Positions 17,871 to 27,551 of a DNA stretch of 64,000 nucleotides are shown one piece after another. Both the position numbers and the translations under genes were made by a program. This stretch comes from Thermoguttaceae bacterium (GTDB taxonomy: Bacteria; Planctomycetota; Planctomycetia; Pirellulales; Thermoguttaceae), in the NCBI GenBank assembly GCA_025060325.1, contig JANXBW010000012.1:1-64000 (forward strand), in the 5' to 3' direction. The notes beneath the pieces are model-generated. The model was given only the letters and a program-made list of their open reading frames with translations, was not told the DNA's origin and searched no databases. Position 1 is the first letter of the stretch, and each line of letters begins with the position of its first letter.

Positions 17871-18485
17871 TCACTCTGGTACCTTTTCCGGGGTTCCGGT
17901 GCGGAAGTGAGTAAACTGTACCCAAATCTCATTGCCGTTTCGCACTTCCGCCGGCAACGTGTCCAGATCGCGCGGACTGGGGGAGTTGGCATCAAGCCGG
18001 CGACCATCCAGGTCGAAGCTTGCTTCATGACAGGGGCAAAAGAGTTTTTGGTTACTCTTATCGTAAACGATACTGCAGCCGGCATGAGGACAACGGACGT
18101 TAATGGCCTGAATACTTCCGTCGGAACCCCGCCGCAGAAAGACCGCACCAATCGCTTGCACGGGGAAGCGTGTCCAGCCGTCAACGCGATCGGCGAGGAT
18201 CGGGAAACTGATGGGAGAACCGTCGGCAGGTAGCTGATCAAGTAGCGCCACTCGGCGAAATTGGCCGCCTTGGGCTTGTCCACTACCAGCCGCCGCCAGA
18301 AACGCCCGCAACGCGGCACCTATTGGTGCCAGGTAGGCCAGGATGGCAGCACCCCAACCAATAAGAAACCCAAAAAGCCCGCGCCGCTCGACGAGAGTAC
18401 TACCAGGGCCGCAGGAAGTAGGGCTTTCCTGGGTTTCCGCGCCGCCCGAACAACAACCTGCTAAACGTTCCTGACTAGCCGTCAT
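17871..18485 (-). CDS. Rieske iron-sulfur subunit of the cytochrome bc-type complex
   Basis: The 204-residue protein carries the [2Fe-2S] ligands in CPHAGC (132-137) and CPCHEASF (150-157), typical of the Rieske subunit that takes one electron from quinol at the outer face. A single membrane anchor, GLFGFLIGWGAAILAYLAPIG (37-57), follows a Cys-rich N-terminus (CCSGG, TSCGPG); the RR before the helix suggests Tat insertion. The redox-lowering or -raising residues around the cluster cannot be judged here. The ATG at 18485 has AGAGG seven bases upstream. It is first of the minus-strand respiratory group, 192 bases before the cytochrome b/c gene, and the two proteins surely belong to one complex. 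Confidence 0.93.
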   Translation of the reverse strand: MTASQERLAGCCSGGAETQESPTSCGPGSTLVERRGLFGFLIGWGAAILAYLAPIGAALRAFLAAAGSGQAQGGQFRRVALLDQLPADGSPISFPILADRVDGWTRFPVQAIGAVFLRRGSDGSIQAINVRCPHAGCSIVYDKSNQKLFCPCHEASFDLDGRRLDANSPSPRDLDTLPAEVRNGNEIWVQFTHFRTGTPEKVPE

Positions 18486-18632
18486 CGAACAAGGACCTCT
18501 TATCTGTCAACAAGCTCGGTGGGCAATCTCTTTGTTTTGGAAAAAAACGAACTTGCACCCCTCCAGTCGCCGGTGATCCAGCAAATACCGACAGAACCAG
18601 TTGTGACAATTCTGCCAAACAATGCGACAAAA

Positions 18633-19730
18633 TTATGCCATCGCCCGACGGATAGCGTCAAGAATCACGCCCCGCAGCCACCGGCGAGGTTCTTCCTCGG
18701 GCGGAACCGAGATGGGCCATGGGTGGGTAAAAAAGATCCCCGCCGCGTTGCGATGGCCCCCACCCCCGAATGCAGAGGCAATGGCCGCGCAATTCAGGTT
18801 GTTGCGGCTTCGCAAGCTGATTTTCATCGCCCGGGTGGGTTGCTCGATGAATAGCACAGCCACTTCCACCCCCTCTACGGCCAGCATCAGGTTGATGATG
18901 TCCTCACTGTCGCTGGGAAGTGCCCCGGTGTGCTCGAAATCTTCGCGATCAAGCCAGCTGTAGATCAATCGCCCGTTGCCATCCACCTGGGCACGCCCCA
19001 AGGCTTGGCCGATGAGACGGATTCGGCCCAAAGTTTCGGTCTCGTAAAGCTGCCGGTAGACCTCGGCGGCACTGACGCCGTAGGTCACAAGCTCTGCTGC
19101 CAGTTGATACGTGGCCGCGCTTACCGACGCAAATCGGAACCAACCGGTGTCTGTGGCTAGCGCCAGGAAGATGTACCAGGCAAATTCCGCGTCAACGGGC
19201 ATTCCCACATGTTTAGCGAGGGCATAGACCAATCGCCCCGTTGCTTCCGCCCCGGGATCGCAAAACCGTTCGGCACCCATATCGTCGGCCGTCACATGAT
19301 GGTCAACAACCACCTTTCGGACGGTGCTTCGGCGGACCACCTCGGCCATTTCCCCTAACTGGGCCCACGCAGAGGTGTCCAGGATGATGACAAGATCAGC
19401 CTTGGGGATAAACTGCTGGCAATCGGCCTCCTCCAACCGCCGCAATTCTCCCCGCCGGTCGACGAAACGCAGATGCCGCGGGATATCAAAGGCGTTGACC
19501 GCTAGTGCCTCCTTCCCTAGGAAGCGAAGAAGGCGACTCATTGCCAGTTGGCTCCCCAAGGCGTCACAATCGGGGCGAATGTGTGTGGTCAATACCACCC
19601 GCGAGGCATCCCGCACAATTTGGGCGAGCCTGTCGACATCAAACGTATTTGTCACTGGCAATTTGCCGGGAACAGCATCGCCGACGAGAGCCTGTGGGGA
19701 GGAGTGACCGCAAGGCTCGCCGCCCGCCAC
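18633..19730 (-). CDS. nrnA: DHH-family oligoribonuclease/pAp phosphatase
   Basis: NrnA-type enzymes degrade 2-5 nt RNA fragments and dephosphorylate pAp in the cytoplasm. Domain one (DHH) shows THIRPDCDALGSQLA, LVIILDTS, and KVVVDHHVTADDMG; ATDTGWFRF completes the metal site. Domain two (DHHA1) ends with the substrate motif FGGGGHRNAAG. The start was set at a GTG (19730) because AAGGAGG lies seven bases upstream; this gives 365 residues, with ~25 residues before the family core. The ORF-track TTG at 19781 lacks such support. It is upstream of the Rieske gene by 147 bases on the same strand, but a functional connection is not apparent. Confidence 0.92.
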   Translation of the reverse strand: MAGGEPCGHSSPQALVGDAVPGKLPVTNTFDVDRLAQIVRDASRVVLTTHIRPDCDALGSQLAMSRLLRFLGKEALAVNAFDIPRHLRFVDRRGELRRLEEADCQQFIPKADLVIILDTSAWAQLGEMAEVVRRSTVRKVVVDHHVTADDMGAERFCDPGAEATGRLVYALAKHVGMPVDAEFAWYIFLALATDTGWFRFASVSAATYQLAAELVTYGVSAAEVYRQLYETETLGRIRLIGQALGRAQVDGNGRLIYSWLDREDFEHTGALPSDSEDIINLMLAVEGVEVAVLFIEQPTRAMKISLRSRNNLNCAAIASAFGGGGHRNAAGIFFTHPWPISVPPEEEPRRWLRGVILDAIRRAMA

Positions 19731-20025
19731 GGGGTGCCTCCTTTCCAGGTAGGAATAGCTACGCCTTGAACTTTCCAACAACGCTGTGCGATCTTAGGCC
19801 GGATACGGCCTCACCACCCGGGCCATCGAGTTAATACGACCGCCGCCAACGCGTATGGTTACGCGCGGACAAACTTGCTGGGACGTAAGGTTCCGATTCA
19901 TCAGCCCGCGTGAATGCGGTCGATCCTCGCGCCTGCCGCGAGACTGTTCTATCCCCAGCTGCCAGATTGTCAAGCTTCGCATCACGTGCAAACGTAAACT
20001 TAGACGCGTTTTCTGCTGCCTGAAT
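19731..20025. other. Spacer between ribF and nrnA
   Basis: Just under 300 bases on a minus-strand run. It contains the AAGGAGG of nrnA at its left end and otherwise shadow ORFs; no terminator is visible. Confidence 0.4.
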
Positions 20026-20973
20026 TTACCGGCCCACCGGTTCACGAATTTCGACAATCTGCCGAACCGCCTCCACGTCGCGCGCCATTTGATCTAGCAA
20101 AGCATTCACAGACGTAAAGTGCCGAACTTCCCGTAAACGCTCGAGGAACTCAATCTCCACTTCCTGACCGTACAGGTCCCCCGCGAAGTCAAGCAGATAC
20201 GCTTCGAACTTGAGCTGATGTTCGGAAAAGGTGGGATTTGGGCCAAGGCTAATGGCGGCTGGATAAACCCCACTCCGTTCGTAAACATAAGCGCGTCCGG
20301 CGTAAATCCCTTCGGCGGGAAGCAGCATGGGAATATCCACGAGGTTGGCCGTCGGATATCCCAATGTCCGCCCGCGCCGGGCACCCTCCACCACCCGCCC
20401 CCGAACGCGATAAGGCTCCAAAAGCAGTTTGTTGGCTTCTCCCACCTGCCCTGCCCGGAGGAGTTGCCGAACCTCCGAGCTGGAAACCGCCCGACCGTCA
20501 ACTTCCACGCTTGGCACAATTTCCACGTGAACCTGCCGCACCTGGGCCCAGCTTTGAAGTAATCCGACATGTCCCTCGCGTCCGTGACCGAAGCGAAAAT
20601 CCGGCCCCTCAACCACCGCCCGGACACGAAGCTTCCGCCACAGGATATCCTCTAGGAACGCATGCCAGGAGAGACTCAAAAGTTGCCGATCGGTCGGATA
20701 AACAAGCACAAAATCCACGCCCAGCCGGCCCAGAAGTTCTACTTTCCGAATCCGGTCCGTTAACGGAACGGGGGCTTTATCCGGCTGAAGGACGGCGGCG
20801 GGATGAGGATCGAAAGTAAACACTACGCTCGCCAATCCCAGCTGCCGGCCAAGCTCGCAGGCCCGTCTAATGAGCCGCGCATGGCCGACATGCACACCGT
20901 CAAAATTGCCCACCGTCACCACGGTGCCAGGGACTGATGACGGTAGATCTTCCGGTCGCTCAAGCGTAGTCAC
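20026..20973 (-). CDS. ribF: Bifunctional riboflavin kinase/FMN adenylyltransferase
   Basis: RibF makes FMN and then FAD from riboflavin and ATP. The N-terminal adenylyltransferase half has GNFDGVHVGHARLI (22-35), FTFDPHPA and the C-terminal motif VSSSEVRQLL. The C-terminal kinase half begins near residue 190 with VRGRVVEGARRGRTLGYPTANL and ends with VEIEFLERLREVRHF. Length (315) is standard. The start codon is GTG; no Shine-Dalgarno is obvious and no FMN riboswitch was seen in the short upstream spacer. In many bacteria ribF lies near truB/rpsO, but here its neighbours are nrnA and a UVR-motif protein gene on the same strand. Confidence 0.95.
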   Translation of the reverse strand: MTTLERPEDLPSSVPGTVVTVGNFDGVHVGHARLIRRACELGRQLGLASVVFTFDPHPAAVLQPDKAPVPLTDRIRKVELLGRLGVDFVLVYPTDRQLLSLSWHAFLEDILWRKLRVRAVVEGPDFRFGHGREGHVGLLQSWAQVRQVHVEIVPSVEVDGRAVSSSEVRQLLRAGQVGEANKLLLEPYRVRGRVVEGARRGRTLGYPTANLVDIPMLLPAEGIYAGRAYVYERSGVYPAAISLGPNPTFSEHQLKFEAYLLDFAGDLYGQEVEIEFLERLREVRHFTSVNALLDQMARDVEAVRQIVEIREPVGR

Positions 20974-21059
20974 AGGTCACGCTAGGCTTTCTCGTTACTC
21001 CGGTTTACCAAGGGAAAAACTTCGGGCTGTCCAATCTGTCACATCTTAAAGGGCAGGGC

Positions 21060-21854
21060 CTAGCCGGATTCCGTTCCCGTATTGCAATCTTCTTTTTGAA
21101 GGCGACGAATCTCGTCGCGCAAAAGGGCAGCCTCCTCAAAAGCCTCGGCAGCGACGGCCTCTTGCAACCGCCGCTGAAGAATGGCAATCCGTGCCGCCAC
21201 TGGCGACATCTCCCGGGACGGCTGTTCCTGAAGAATTTCCTCGCGCCACTCCTGGAGATTTTTCAATTCCATCCACTGGTCCGCCTGATCTTGGAGGTCG
21301 TATTGCTCCAAGAAATGGCGGATGGCCTCGATGGCCGTGTCGATCGTCCGCAAAGCTTCCTCGCGCTTGCCGGCCTCCAAAAGGGGCGTGGCGACGGCGC
21401 GGGCGTTCATCATCAGCACATATGGGCGAAATTGATCAAACTGCCAGATTTGCCGCTCGTCCGAAACTGTTCGACGGATGAATGCAAACAGCCGCAAGTT
21501 GCGGGCGGTATCCCGAGCACAAAGGTCGTATCGCTTGAGATACCAAAGGCTTAAGTATCGGTGGTAATACTGAATCCCTTCCTGCCACAGGCGAGCAACG
21601 GCTTTGTCGTCAAGCTCGAAAGGCTCGCCGGCGGCCCGGGCGCGGCGTTCTTCGGCCTCGTAATAGTCCAGCCACGAGGTGTAGCCCATGGGCCGTTGAC
21701 CGTCCGGCCGGCCATCGATTTCCATCTGAAGGAGCCCAAGGTCCAGCCGGAGTTGGATCTTCTCCTTGCCATCGTCGCCCACAATGACGCGGACCACGAC
21801 CTCCTCCGGATCGTAGTCCCACCCTTCAAGAATCTTCGAAATGTCTTTACTCAT
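21060..21854 (-). CDS. UVR-motif protein, function unknown
   Basis: The 264-residue protein ends in a UvrB/UvrC-type helical hairpin, LQRRLQEAVAAEAFEEAALL followed by RDEIRRLQKE, a protein-protein interaction motif also found in ClpC- and McsA-like proteins. The rest is mostly helical with a strand-rich start (VVVRVIVGDDGKEKIQLRLDLG, LLQMEIDGRPDGQRP), and I recognise it as a planctomycete conserved protein only. No nuclease or helicase motif is present, so it is not UvrB or UvrC. The ATG at 21854 has GGGAG ten bases upstream and begins MSKDISK. It is 86 bases upstream of ribF on the same strand and could be co-transcribed. Confidence 0.8.
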   Translation of the reverse strand: MSKDISKILEGWDYDPEEVVVRVIVGDDGKEKIQLRLDLGLLQMEIDGRPDGQRPMGYTSWLDYYEAEERRARAAGEPFELDDKAVARLWQEGIQYYHRYLSLWYLKRYDLCARDTARNLRLFAFIRRTVSDERQIWQFDQFRPYVLMMNARAVATPLLEAGKREEALRTIDTAIEAIRHFLEQYDLQDQADQWMELKNLQEWREEILQEQPSREMSPVAARIAILQRRLQEAVAAEAFEEAALLRDEIRRLQKEDCNTGTESG

Positions 21855-23069
21855 GGCGTTGCTCCCGCCAAAGCCGGAGCCCCAAAGCCCACATCCAGCG
21901 CTCGTCACAGCTGCATACGTCCCCTCCCAGTGGGGAGAAATGGATCCCCGGGTGACTACCTCCGTTGCCCACCTGGCGCGGGGCTTCCGCGCGAATCAGC
22001 CTGCCTATAAATCCCGTAACCCCCTTGATGACCCTCTCCCAAGGATAGCGCGGCGAGTTGAGGGCTGCCCGACCGGTTACGCACACCATGTGCCGTGGAG
22101 ACTTCGGCAATTATACCTTTTGTGAGATTTCTGCGGACCGAGGCCGAGGCTAGGCCACGAGGTCCCACTGGGCGTGAGAAGTCCTGGCCCCCGTCGGAAT
22201 TTGGGTAAAATCCGGAAACTCCGCAGCCAGGCCGGGGCGCCCAAGGGGAGGCTCTACCGAACCTCACCCGGGCCGCCGGTGTAAAACGGGAGCCAGTAAA
22301 AGTAACCACGAGGCTCGCCTCCTTGAGTACCTCGCCTTTTACTTTCAATCGCCCATTTGCTCCCCCAGAAAGTCAATTTCGGGTATCGGGCCTGATGGCA
22401 GATTTAAGCGAATCTAGGACTTATCCAACTGAAGCTTAGGTCCCTTGTTAACTCGGCATGCATGGGGCGGCCAAAACGTGGAGCCCGGACGTGCTTTGGG
22501 GAGCTTACCTAGATTGTGGCCGAAAAGGCCTAGCGGCGGGGTGCTCAGATACGCGAAGGGAAAAACCAGGGCTTTTTGGATTGGCTTGAGTCAATTCGGG
22601 GAGCTCACGGTAGGTAAATGCAGCCCATCATCGGGCCGCCTAGCACGAAAAGGCAAAAGCATGCGGGGACCGTCGGAGTGACTGACCGGAAGGCTCAGGT
22701 GCAATCAGCGTGCACTCTCTCCAAGAGATCAAGCCGCTAGCCCTACGAGGTCCGCATCGAAACTTTCTCATCGTTCTTCGTTAGGCCTGGCAGGCTGCTG
22801 GCCCAGGGAGGAGCCTTCCCCGCAGCGGCCCCACCTTGTGGTCGTCCGGATCCGGGTAAAAAGCCTTGAAAGAGCCACTCGCCGGAGAAGACCTTTACCG
22901 CCCTGGCCATAAGCCGACCCCGCCGCGATCTTTCTCGCTTCGGAACATACTTGATGGCATCGGCACCGCGTTTCCGAGATGAGGTCTTTACGTTCTTCGG
23001 GCGAATAATCATTAAGCCGATGAGCTTTAGCAAGAATCGAAAGGGGGCATAGAAGCTGGCAACTTTCTG
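21855..23069. other. 1.2-kb region without a recognised gene
   Basis: Several ORFs of 80-130 residues overlap on both strands (21956..22348, 22743..23033, 22768..23166) but they lack domains and good ribosome binding sites. A TATAAT box on the minus strand at 22110-22115 has no matching -35; it lies 256 bases before the UVR-motif gene. Confidence 0.45.
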
Positions 23070-23861
23070 TCAAGAAAGCCGGGTGGGTTGAGCAAGAGTT
23101 TCGCTCCGGCTTAATCCATCGCCTGGTTCCGTCACGGGAACACCCTGACCGGACCTCGAGGGGCACTCGTTTGAGGGAGCGCCGCCTGGTTCCCCTTTAT
23201 TTGAGACCTTGCCAGTGCTGGGGGCGCTACTTGGCAGGTGGCCGTTCAAACTTGCCCAGCTTAGCCGGGGAATCAAGCATCCAGTCTGAGTCTGATAAGT
23301 TCGGTAATCTTCTCCGAATCTTTCAAGCAGCAACTTTTCCTCGCGAGGGATCCTGCCACTCATAATGACCGACCAGCCTCCGACCATTAGAAAGAGGCTG
23401 ATCGCATTGCCGGTCATCCATCCCAAGCCCAGGAAGAAAAGAAGTGCTCCCAGGTAAATCGGGTGCCGGACAAACCGATACGGACCTTCCCGCACAAGCC
23501 GCTGACCCGCCCTCACCTCTACGGTAAAGCTGATATTTTCGCCCAGCGTGACATCCCCCCACCAAAGAAGCACAGAAGCTACCCCGGCAAGCCCGATTCC
23601 TGGGAGCCTCATCCACGTGGGGAGCGGGAGACGAGCAAACTCAACCCAGTCGTACCAAACGATGTAGGCCAAGACCCCTACAAGGATTAGGTTGCCACCC
23701 AAAACGAGCTGGATCAAATCCCAGCGGTTGCGCCGAAGGGCCACCAGTGACTCCGGTCGAGCTAGGTTCCGGTTCCACCACATCCGCGCAAGAGGCATAA
23801 GAAGCAGACAAGCTGCCAGGAGAAGACGAAAGTGCCATTCGCGAGCTAACAGTTCAGCCAT
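23070..23861 (-). CDS. Isoprenylcysteine carboxyl methyltransferase-like membrane protein
   Basis: The 263-residue integral membrane protein has about five hydrophobic helices followed by the conserved C-terminal S-adenosylmethionine pocket of the ICMT/PEMT (methyltransf 4/6) family: LVREGPYRFVRHPIYLGALL near residue 120 and EEKLLLERFGEDYRTYQ near 175. Bacterial members methylate unknown lipids or small molecules; a true isoprenylcysteine substrate is not expected. After residue ~200 there is a ~60-residue Ser/Pro/Gly-rich tail that is not part of the family and may be read-through of formerly non-coding sequence. No neighbour within 650 bases. Confidence 0.85.
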   Translation of the reverse strand: MAELLAREWHFRLLLAACLLLMPLARMWWNRNLARPESLVALRRNRWDLIQLVLGGNLILVGVLAYIVWYDWVEFARLPLPTWMRLPGIGLAGVASVLLWWGDVTLGENISFTVEVRAGQRLVREGPYRFVRHPIYLGALLFFLGLGWMTGNAISLFLMVGGWSVIMSGRIPREEKLLLERFGEDYRTYQTQTGCLIPRLSWASLNGHLPSSAPSTGKVSNKGEPGGAPSNECPSRSGQGVPVTEPGDGLSRSETLAQPTRLS

Positions 23862-24514
23862 TCGTGTCTAACTGTCCGCGTAGCCGAGATTGTCCTCACC
23901 GCTTTGCTCTAGAGCAGAAATACAGGACTACAAAACTTTCGTAACTTCGCGGCCCCCGCCGCAATTATGGCTCCCCGATCCCAAAAACCAAGTAAGGGAT
24001 TCGTTAAGACGGTCTTTTTCGAGTCAGAGGGCATCCCTTACCCCACCAAGCCGCTTTGGCCGGTGTAATGTGACCTTGCGGATCCACCTTCAGCCGGCAA
24101 ATGCTCCGCCAGGGCTTTCTCCTCTGGCAGGTGGCTTGGGCGCGGACAAGCTGCACTTGCTGCCATCGGGACAAGATGTGCCACTGCCTAGCGGTTTTTC
24201 TTTCGAACGTGGATGTCTTGTGGACGGTATGATTGCGGGAAAATAGCGCTAAGACCCACTTCCCAGGTGGCACCCGCTCTAGTAGATGCTAATGCCGGCG
24301 GCAGGCAACGCTCGTCCCCTTGCGTCTGCCCACGCCCGCAGAGGTGCCCTCTTTGCGGTAAGGCAAAATCCGCCAGGATCAGATTCGCCTTCGTTTATCA
24401 AAACTCCCCGCCATGCCTTTAAACGCGACCTTCGGGGTAATACCCGCCGGTTTTCGGCCTTTTGTCAACTAGTCAAATCCATAGTCGCAACACAGAAGCA
24501 CTTTTCCCAGGGAA
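23862..24514. other. Intergenic, no gene recognised
   Basis: Between two minus-strand genes. ORFs 23890..24246 and 24004..24273 lie on opposite strands of the same DNA and neither looks like a protein. Confidence 0.5.
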
Positions 24515-25606
24515 TTACGGCACCTCAGGTGTTTCTCTGCCGGCACGCGTTATCAATGATGCCAGCACGAAAGGCGAAGTGGTTTCGCTTAAAAACCGGG
24601 CAGAGCCGTCGGCCAAAAGGAAATAACAGCCGCCCGGGTGGAATGAGTGAAAGGAGCCCATCCGAAGATTCGAGCAATTGATGGCGCACGGTCCGCCCCC
24701 ATTGGGCACGTTCGGGTCGGGACCGTCGAACAACACGCCCTGGATCCAGTGCTCGCCGTTTAAGATGTCACCCCAGCCGCCCCCATTAAGCCCGCCTAAG
24801 TTGGCGTAAAGGGGTGTGGTCAAAGGCAAATAGCGACGGTAGATCGTCCCCCCGCCGGTTCGCTCTCCTAGGAGGAACGTGTTGGAGGCCCCGTCCACTA
24901 TGTCAGCAAAAGAGGTGGATCCTCTAAACGGCCGCAGTAGCATCGGGTGGAAACCCACAAACTGCAGGGCCCCGTCCCTCTGGGAGCCTGTACCCGACGG
25001 TGCACCTGAGTAAGCAATCGAAGCAAACGGATCGGTAACGCCGGTAGTCACACAATAGTCGCTAGGTGCCGCTCGATAAGTTGCCGTAAATTGACCAAAA
25101 GCTTGTGCACTTAGGCGACCTTGATAAATGCGGGCCTCACCAGCTCCCGGCACCGATGGACAAATAAAGGTTGGGATCACCGTTCGGATGACCGCAAGAT
25201 TTCGTTGCACCGCTTGCGGATTGAAGCCTAGTCCGGCCGCCTGATCAAACGTCGGAATTCGAAAATCATACTGCTGGGCTAAGGCAGCCTGCTCAATAAA
25301 CGGAAGGATAAGCACGCCCCACGCCTGAAAATTAATGCCGTTGAAAGTGGGCGGATTAGGCAGATCGAGCATCCACGCAAAGGGGAAGGCCTTGTGACTA
25401 TCGTGATAGTTGTGGACAGCTAGCCCGAGCTGTTTGAGATTGTTGGCACACTGGGTCCGACGGGCTGCCTCTCTTGCTGCCTGAACGGCCGGCAAAAGGA
25501 GCGCAATAAGGATGCCGATGATCGCGATCACCACGAGTAGCTCAACCAGTGTGAAGGCGCGGCGGTTTACTGCCTCCCCCCTGCGGACCTTTGTGGACGT
25601 AGCCAT
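24515..25606 (-). CDS. DUF1559 prepilin-like protein (H-X9-DG type)
   Basis: The 363-residue protein begins with a type III prepilin leader and helix: [20 protein letters not shown], cut by a prepilin peptidase before Phe, followed by [16 protein letters not shown] and the DUF1559 signature [15 protein letters not shown]. The C-terminal H-X9-DG motif is [17 protein letters not shown]. This family is massively expanded in planctomycetes and is presumed to form or decorate pseudopilin-type surface structures; function is unproven. The ATG at 25606 (MATSTKV) has GAGGAGA upstream, while the ORF-track start adds 45 residues before the prepilin leader. A strong promoter-like site lies ~175 bases upstream. 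Confidence 0.93.
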   Translation of the reverse strand: MATSTKVRRGEAVNRRAFTLVELLVVIAIIGILIALLLPAVQAAREAARRTQCANNLKQLGLAVHNYHDSHKAFPFAWMLDLPNPPTFNGINFQAWGVLILPFIEQAALAQQYDFRIPTFDQAAGLGFNPQAVQRNLAVIRTVIPTFICPSVPGAGEARIYQGRLSAQAFGQFTATYRAAPSDYCVTTGVTDPFASIAYSGAPSGTGSQRDGALQFVGFHPMLLRPFRGSTSFADIVDGASNTFLLGERTGGGTIYRRYLPLTTPLYANLGGLNGGGWGDILNGEHWIQGVLFDGPDPNVPNGGGPCAINCSNLRMGSFHSFHPGGCYFLLADGSARFLSETTSPFVLASLITRAGRETPEVP

Positions 25607-26113
25607 CACAGGCAATTCTCCTCGTAAATTGGCAGCCTCAAGAAGGTGACACACTTCCCGATCGTGGCAAAGCCTAACGCGGGCACGAAGCAAAACTGTA
25701 ACGAGCATCCGGCGGGTTCTTGCGACCAGAGACCGGTACAAAAGCAGGAGGGAAAGAGCACGCCTCGGTTTACTTTTTCCCGATTGTACCCCTTAAGGGG
25801 AAAAAGTCAATAGCCGCCAGATGGGTTAAGGTTGCGTTACTCCCTCCCGGGACGGTGGTGTGAAAACCGTTGCGCATGCGTCGACCTTTGGCATTTTAGC
25901 CGGACGACAAGCTGTTTGAATCTCACCGGCCACCGCTATAAAAAAACTGACGGTGGATGAGCAAGCCGGAGAGAAAGGGCGGAAGAACAGTGCTAGAAAA
26001 AACTGGCTGCGAGCTGGCCGTCAACTTTCGTTATGCTGGGACTGGCAGGGCCGGTTTGAATGCTGGTGTTGGAATTCGGGCCAGCGGCTATCTTGCTTGG
26101 GAGGATGTAAACA
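25607..26113. other. Divergent spacer
   Basis: It separates the DUF1559 gene (minus) and the oxidoreductase gene (plus). The minus promoter is at 25783-25810. For the plus gene a weak candidate is TTTGAA (25915-25920), 16 bases, TATAAA (25937-25942). Confidence 0.5.
25783..25810 (-). promoter_or_regulatory. Sigma-70-type promoter with palindromic spacer
   Basis: On the minus strand TTGACT (25805-25810), a 16-base spacer and TACAAT (25783-25788) make a good vegetative promoter for the DUF1559 gene. Twelve of the spacer bases form the perfect palindrome CCCCTTAAGGGG (25789-25800), which could be an operator that blocks polymerase when bound. Confidence 0.6.
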
Positions 26114-27427
26114 ATGAAGCAGAAAAATTCCCGTCGGGCGTTTCTGCGCCATGCCGGCTACGCAAGTGTGGCGATCTGGGCTTTCCGCAATCGGGCAGCA
26201 TGGCCTCAGGCAGCCTCCCCCAACGAGCGGCTCAATATCGCTGGGATTGGGGTGGGTGGCCGCGGCTTCGACAATATTGCCGCCTGCGGTTCGGAGAATA
26301 TTGTGGCCCTTTGCGATGTTGACGAAAAGCGAGCTGCACCAGCCTTTGAGCGATTTGCTGCCGCTAAACGCTTCCGCGATTTTCGGAAGATGTTTGACGA
26401 AATGGCCAATCAAATCGATGCCGTGGTGGTCAGCACCCCGGATCATACCCACGCCCCGGCCGCGGCGATCGCCATGGCACTCGGCAAGCACTGCTACTGC
26501 GAGAAGCCCCTTACTCACTCTGTTTATGAATCTCGGTATCTTACTGAGCTGGCGGCCAAGAAGAAGGTCGCTACCCAGCTTGGTACCCAGATCCACGCTG
26601 GCGATAACTATCGCCGGGTGGTAGAGCTTGTCCAAAGCGGGGCAATTGGGCCGGTGGCAGAAGTCCACGTGTGGTTTAGCGGCGGTATTGGTGGGCAAGA
26701 GCGGCCGAGCGACACACCCCCAGTTCCTCCGGGATTGGATTGGGATCTTTGGCTTGGGCCGGCACCTGAACGGCCGTATCACCCAGCCTATGTCCCAGCC
26801 GGATGGCGGGCTTGGTGGGACTTCGGCAACGGAACTTTAGGCGATTTTGGCTGCCATTACATGGACCTTCCCTTCTGGGCGCTTGAGCTAAGCCATCCGA
26901 CCCGCGTGGCCGCTTCGTCCCCGCTTAAGCCCCACCCGGAGAGCACACCGCCGGTACTAACCGTTGTGTACGAATTTCCCGCCCGGGGTGACCGGCCACC
27001 GGTCAAGCTCACCTGGTATCACGGCGGCAGCAACAGGCCAGAAGTGCCGGAACTAAAGGAGCCTGGCAACTGGCCAAATGCGGTCCTGTTTGTCGGCACT
27101 AAGGGCAAATTGATTGTTGACTACGGGAAGCATCTTTTGCTTCCGGAAGAGGCTTTTGCGGACTTTAAGCGCCCCGAACCTTTCATCCCGCCTTCCGTTG
27201 GCCACCACCGGGAGTGGATCGAAGCGTGCAAGACGGGCAAGAAAACTACGTGCGACTTCAGCTACTCCGGCCCGTTAACGGAGGCGGTCCTTTTAGGCAA
27301 CGTCTCCTTCCGGGCACAAAGCGAGCTTCAGTGGGATTGTAAAGCACTGAAGGCCACCAATTGTCCGGCCGCAGACCAGTTTATCCGCCGGCCATATCGA
27401 AAGGGATGGACCCTCGAGGTGGCCTAG
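26114..27427 (+). CDS. Tat-exported Gfo/Idh/MocA family oxidoreductase
   Basis: The 437-residue protein starts with a twin-arginine signal (SRRAFLRHAGYASVAIWAF) and a Rossmann loop GIGVGGRGFDN. The family motif is CYCEKPLTH near 137, preceded by VVVSTPDHTHAPAA. The C-terminal substrate domain includes WWDFGNGTLGDFGCHYMDLP, typical of the large planctomycete subfamily often annotated as oxidoreductase acting on sugars, inositol or hexuronates. It should act outside the cytoplasm with a tightly bound NAD(P). The ATG at 26114 is preceded by GGGAGG. It shares only modest similarity with the other copy at 4795..6114, so they are old paralogs rather than a recent duplication. Confidence 0.9.
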   Translation: MKQKNSRRAFLRHAGYASVAIWAFRNRAAWPQAASPNERLNIAGIGVGGRGFDNIAACGSENIVALCDVDEKRAAPAFERFAAAKRFRDFRKMFDEMANQIDAVVVSTPDHTHAPAAAIAMALGKHCYCEKPLTHSVYESRYLTELAAKKKVATQLGTQIHAGDNYRRVVELVQSGAIGPVAEVHVWFSGGIGGQERPSDTPPVPPGLDWDLWLGPAPERPYHPAYVPAGWRAWWDFGNGTLGDFGCHYMDLPFWALELSHPTRVAASSPLKPHPESTPPVLTVVYEFPARGDRPPVKLTWYHGGSNRPEVPELKEPGNWPNAVLFVGTKGKLIVDYGKHLLLPEEAFADFKRPEPFIPPSVGHHREWIEACKTGKKTTCDFSYSGPLTEAVLLGNVSFRAQSELQWDCKALKATNCPAADQFIRRPYRKGWTLEVA

Positions 27428-27528
27428 GCCAACTCCTGTTGATAAGACGCGGGACGGGTCAAGAGAAGGCGACCGAGTCCAAGCTGCGGCTTGGCGGCCG
27501 GGAAAAGTTTATGCCGTTTACAATAGAA

Positions 27529-27543
27529 GCCCGCCGGACGGGC
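27529..27543 (-). terminator. Weak hairpin in a convergent gap
   Basis: GCCCG, five bases and CGGGC form a short stem just after the stop codon of the exonuclease gene on the minus strand. It is followed by TTCTATTGT, a poor U-tract, so termination is only possible. Confidence 0.3.
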
Positions 27544-27551
27544 ATGCCTGC

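Noticed and set aside
20974-21059. FMN riboswitch before ribF
   Set aside because: The spacer is only 86 bases and the conserved RFN motifs are not seen.
22743-23166. Two minus-strand ORFs of 96 and 132 residues
   Set aside because: They overlap in different frames, and the second runs into the 3' end of the methyltransferase-like gene. I considered a transposon or phage remnant but saw no motif.
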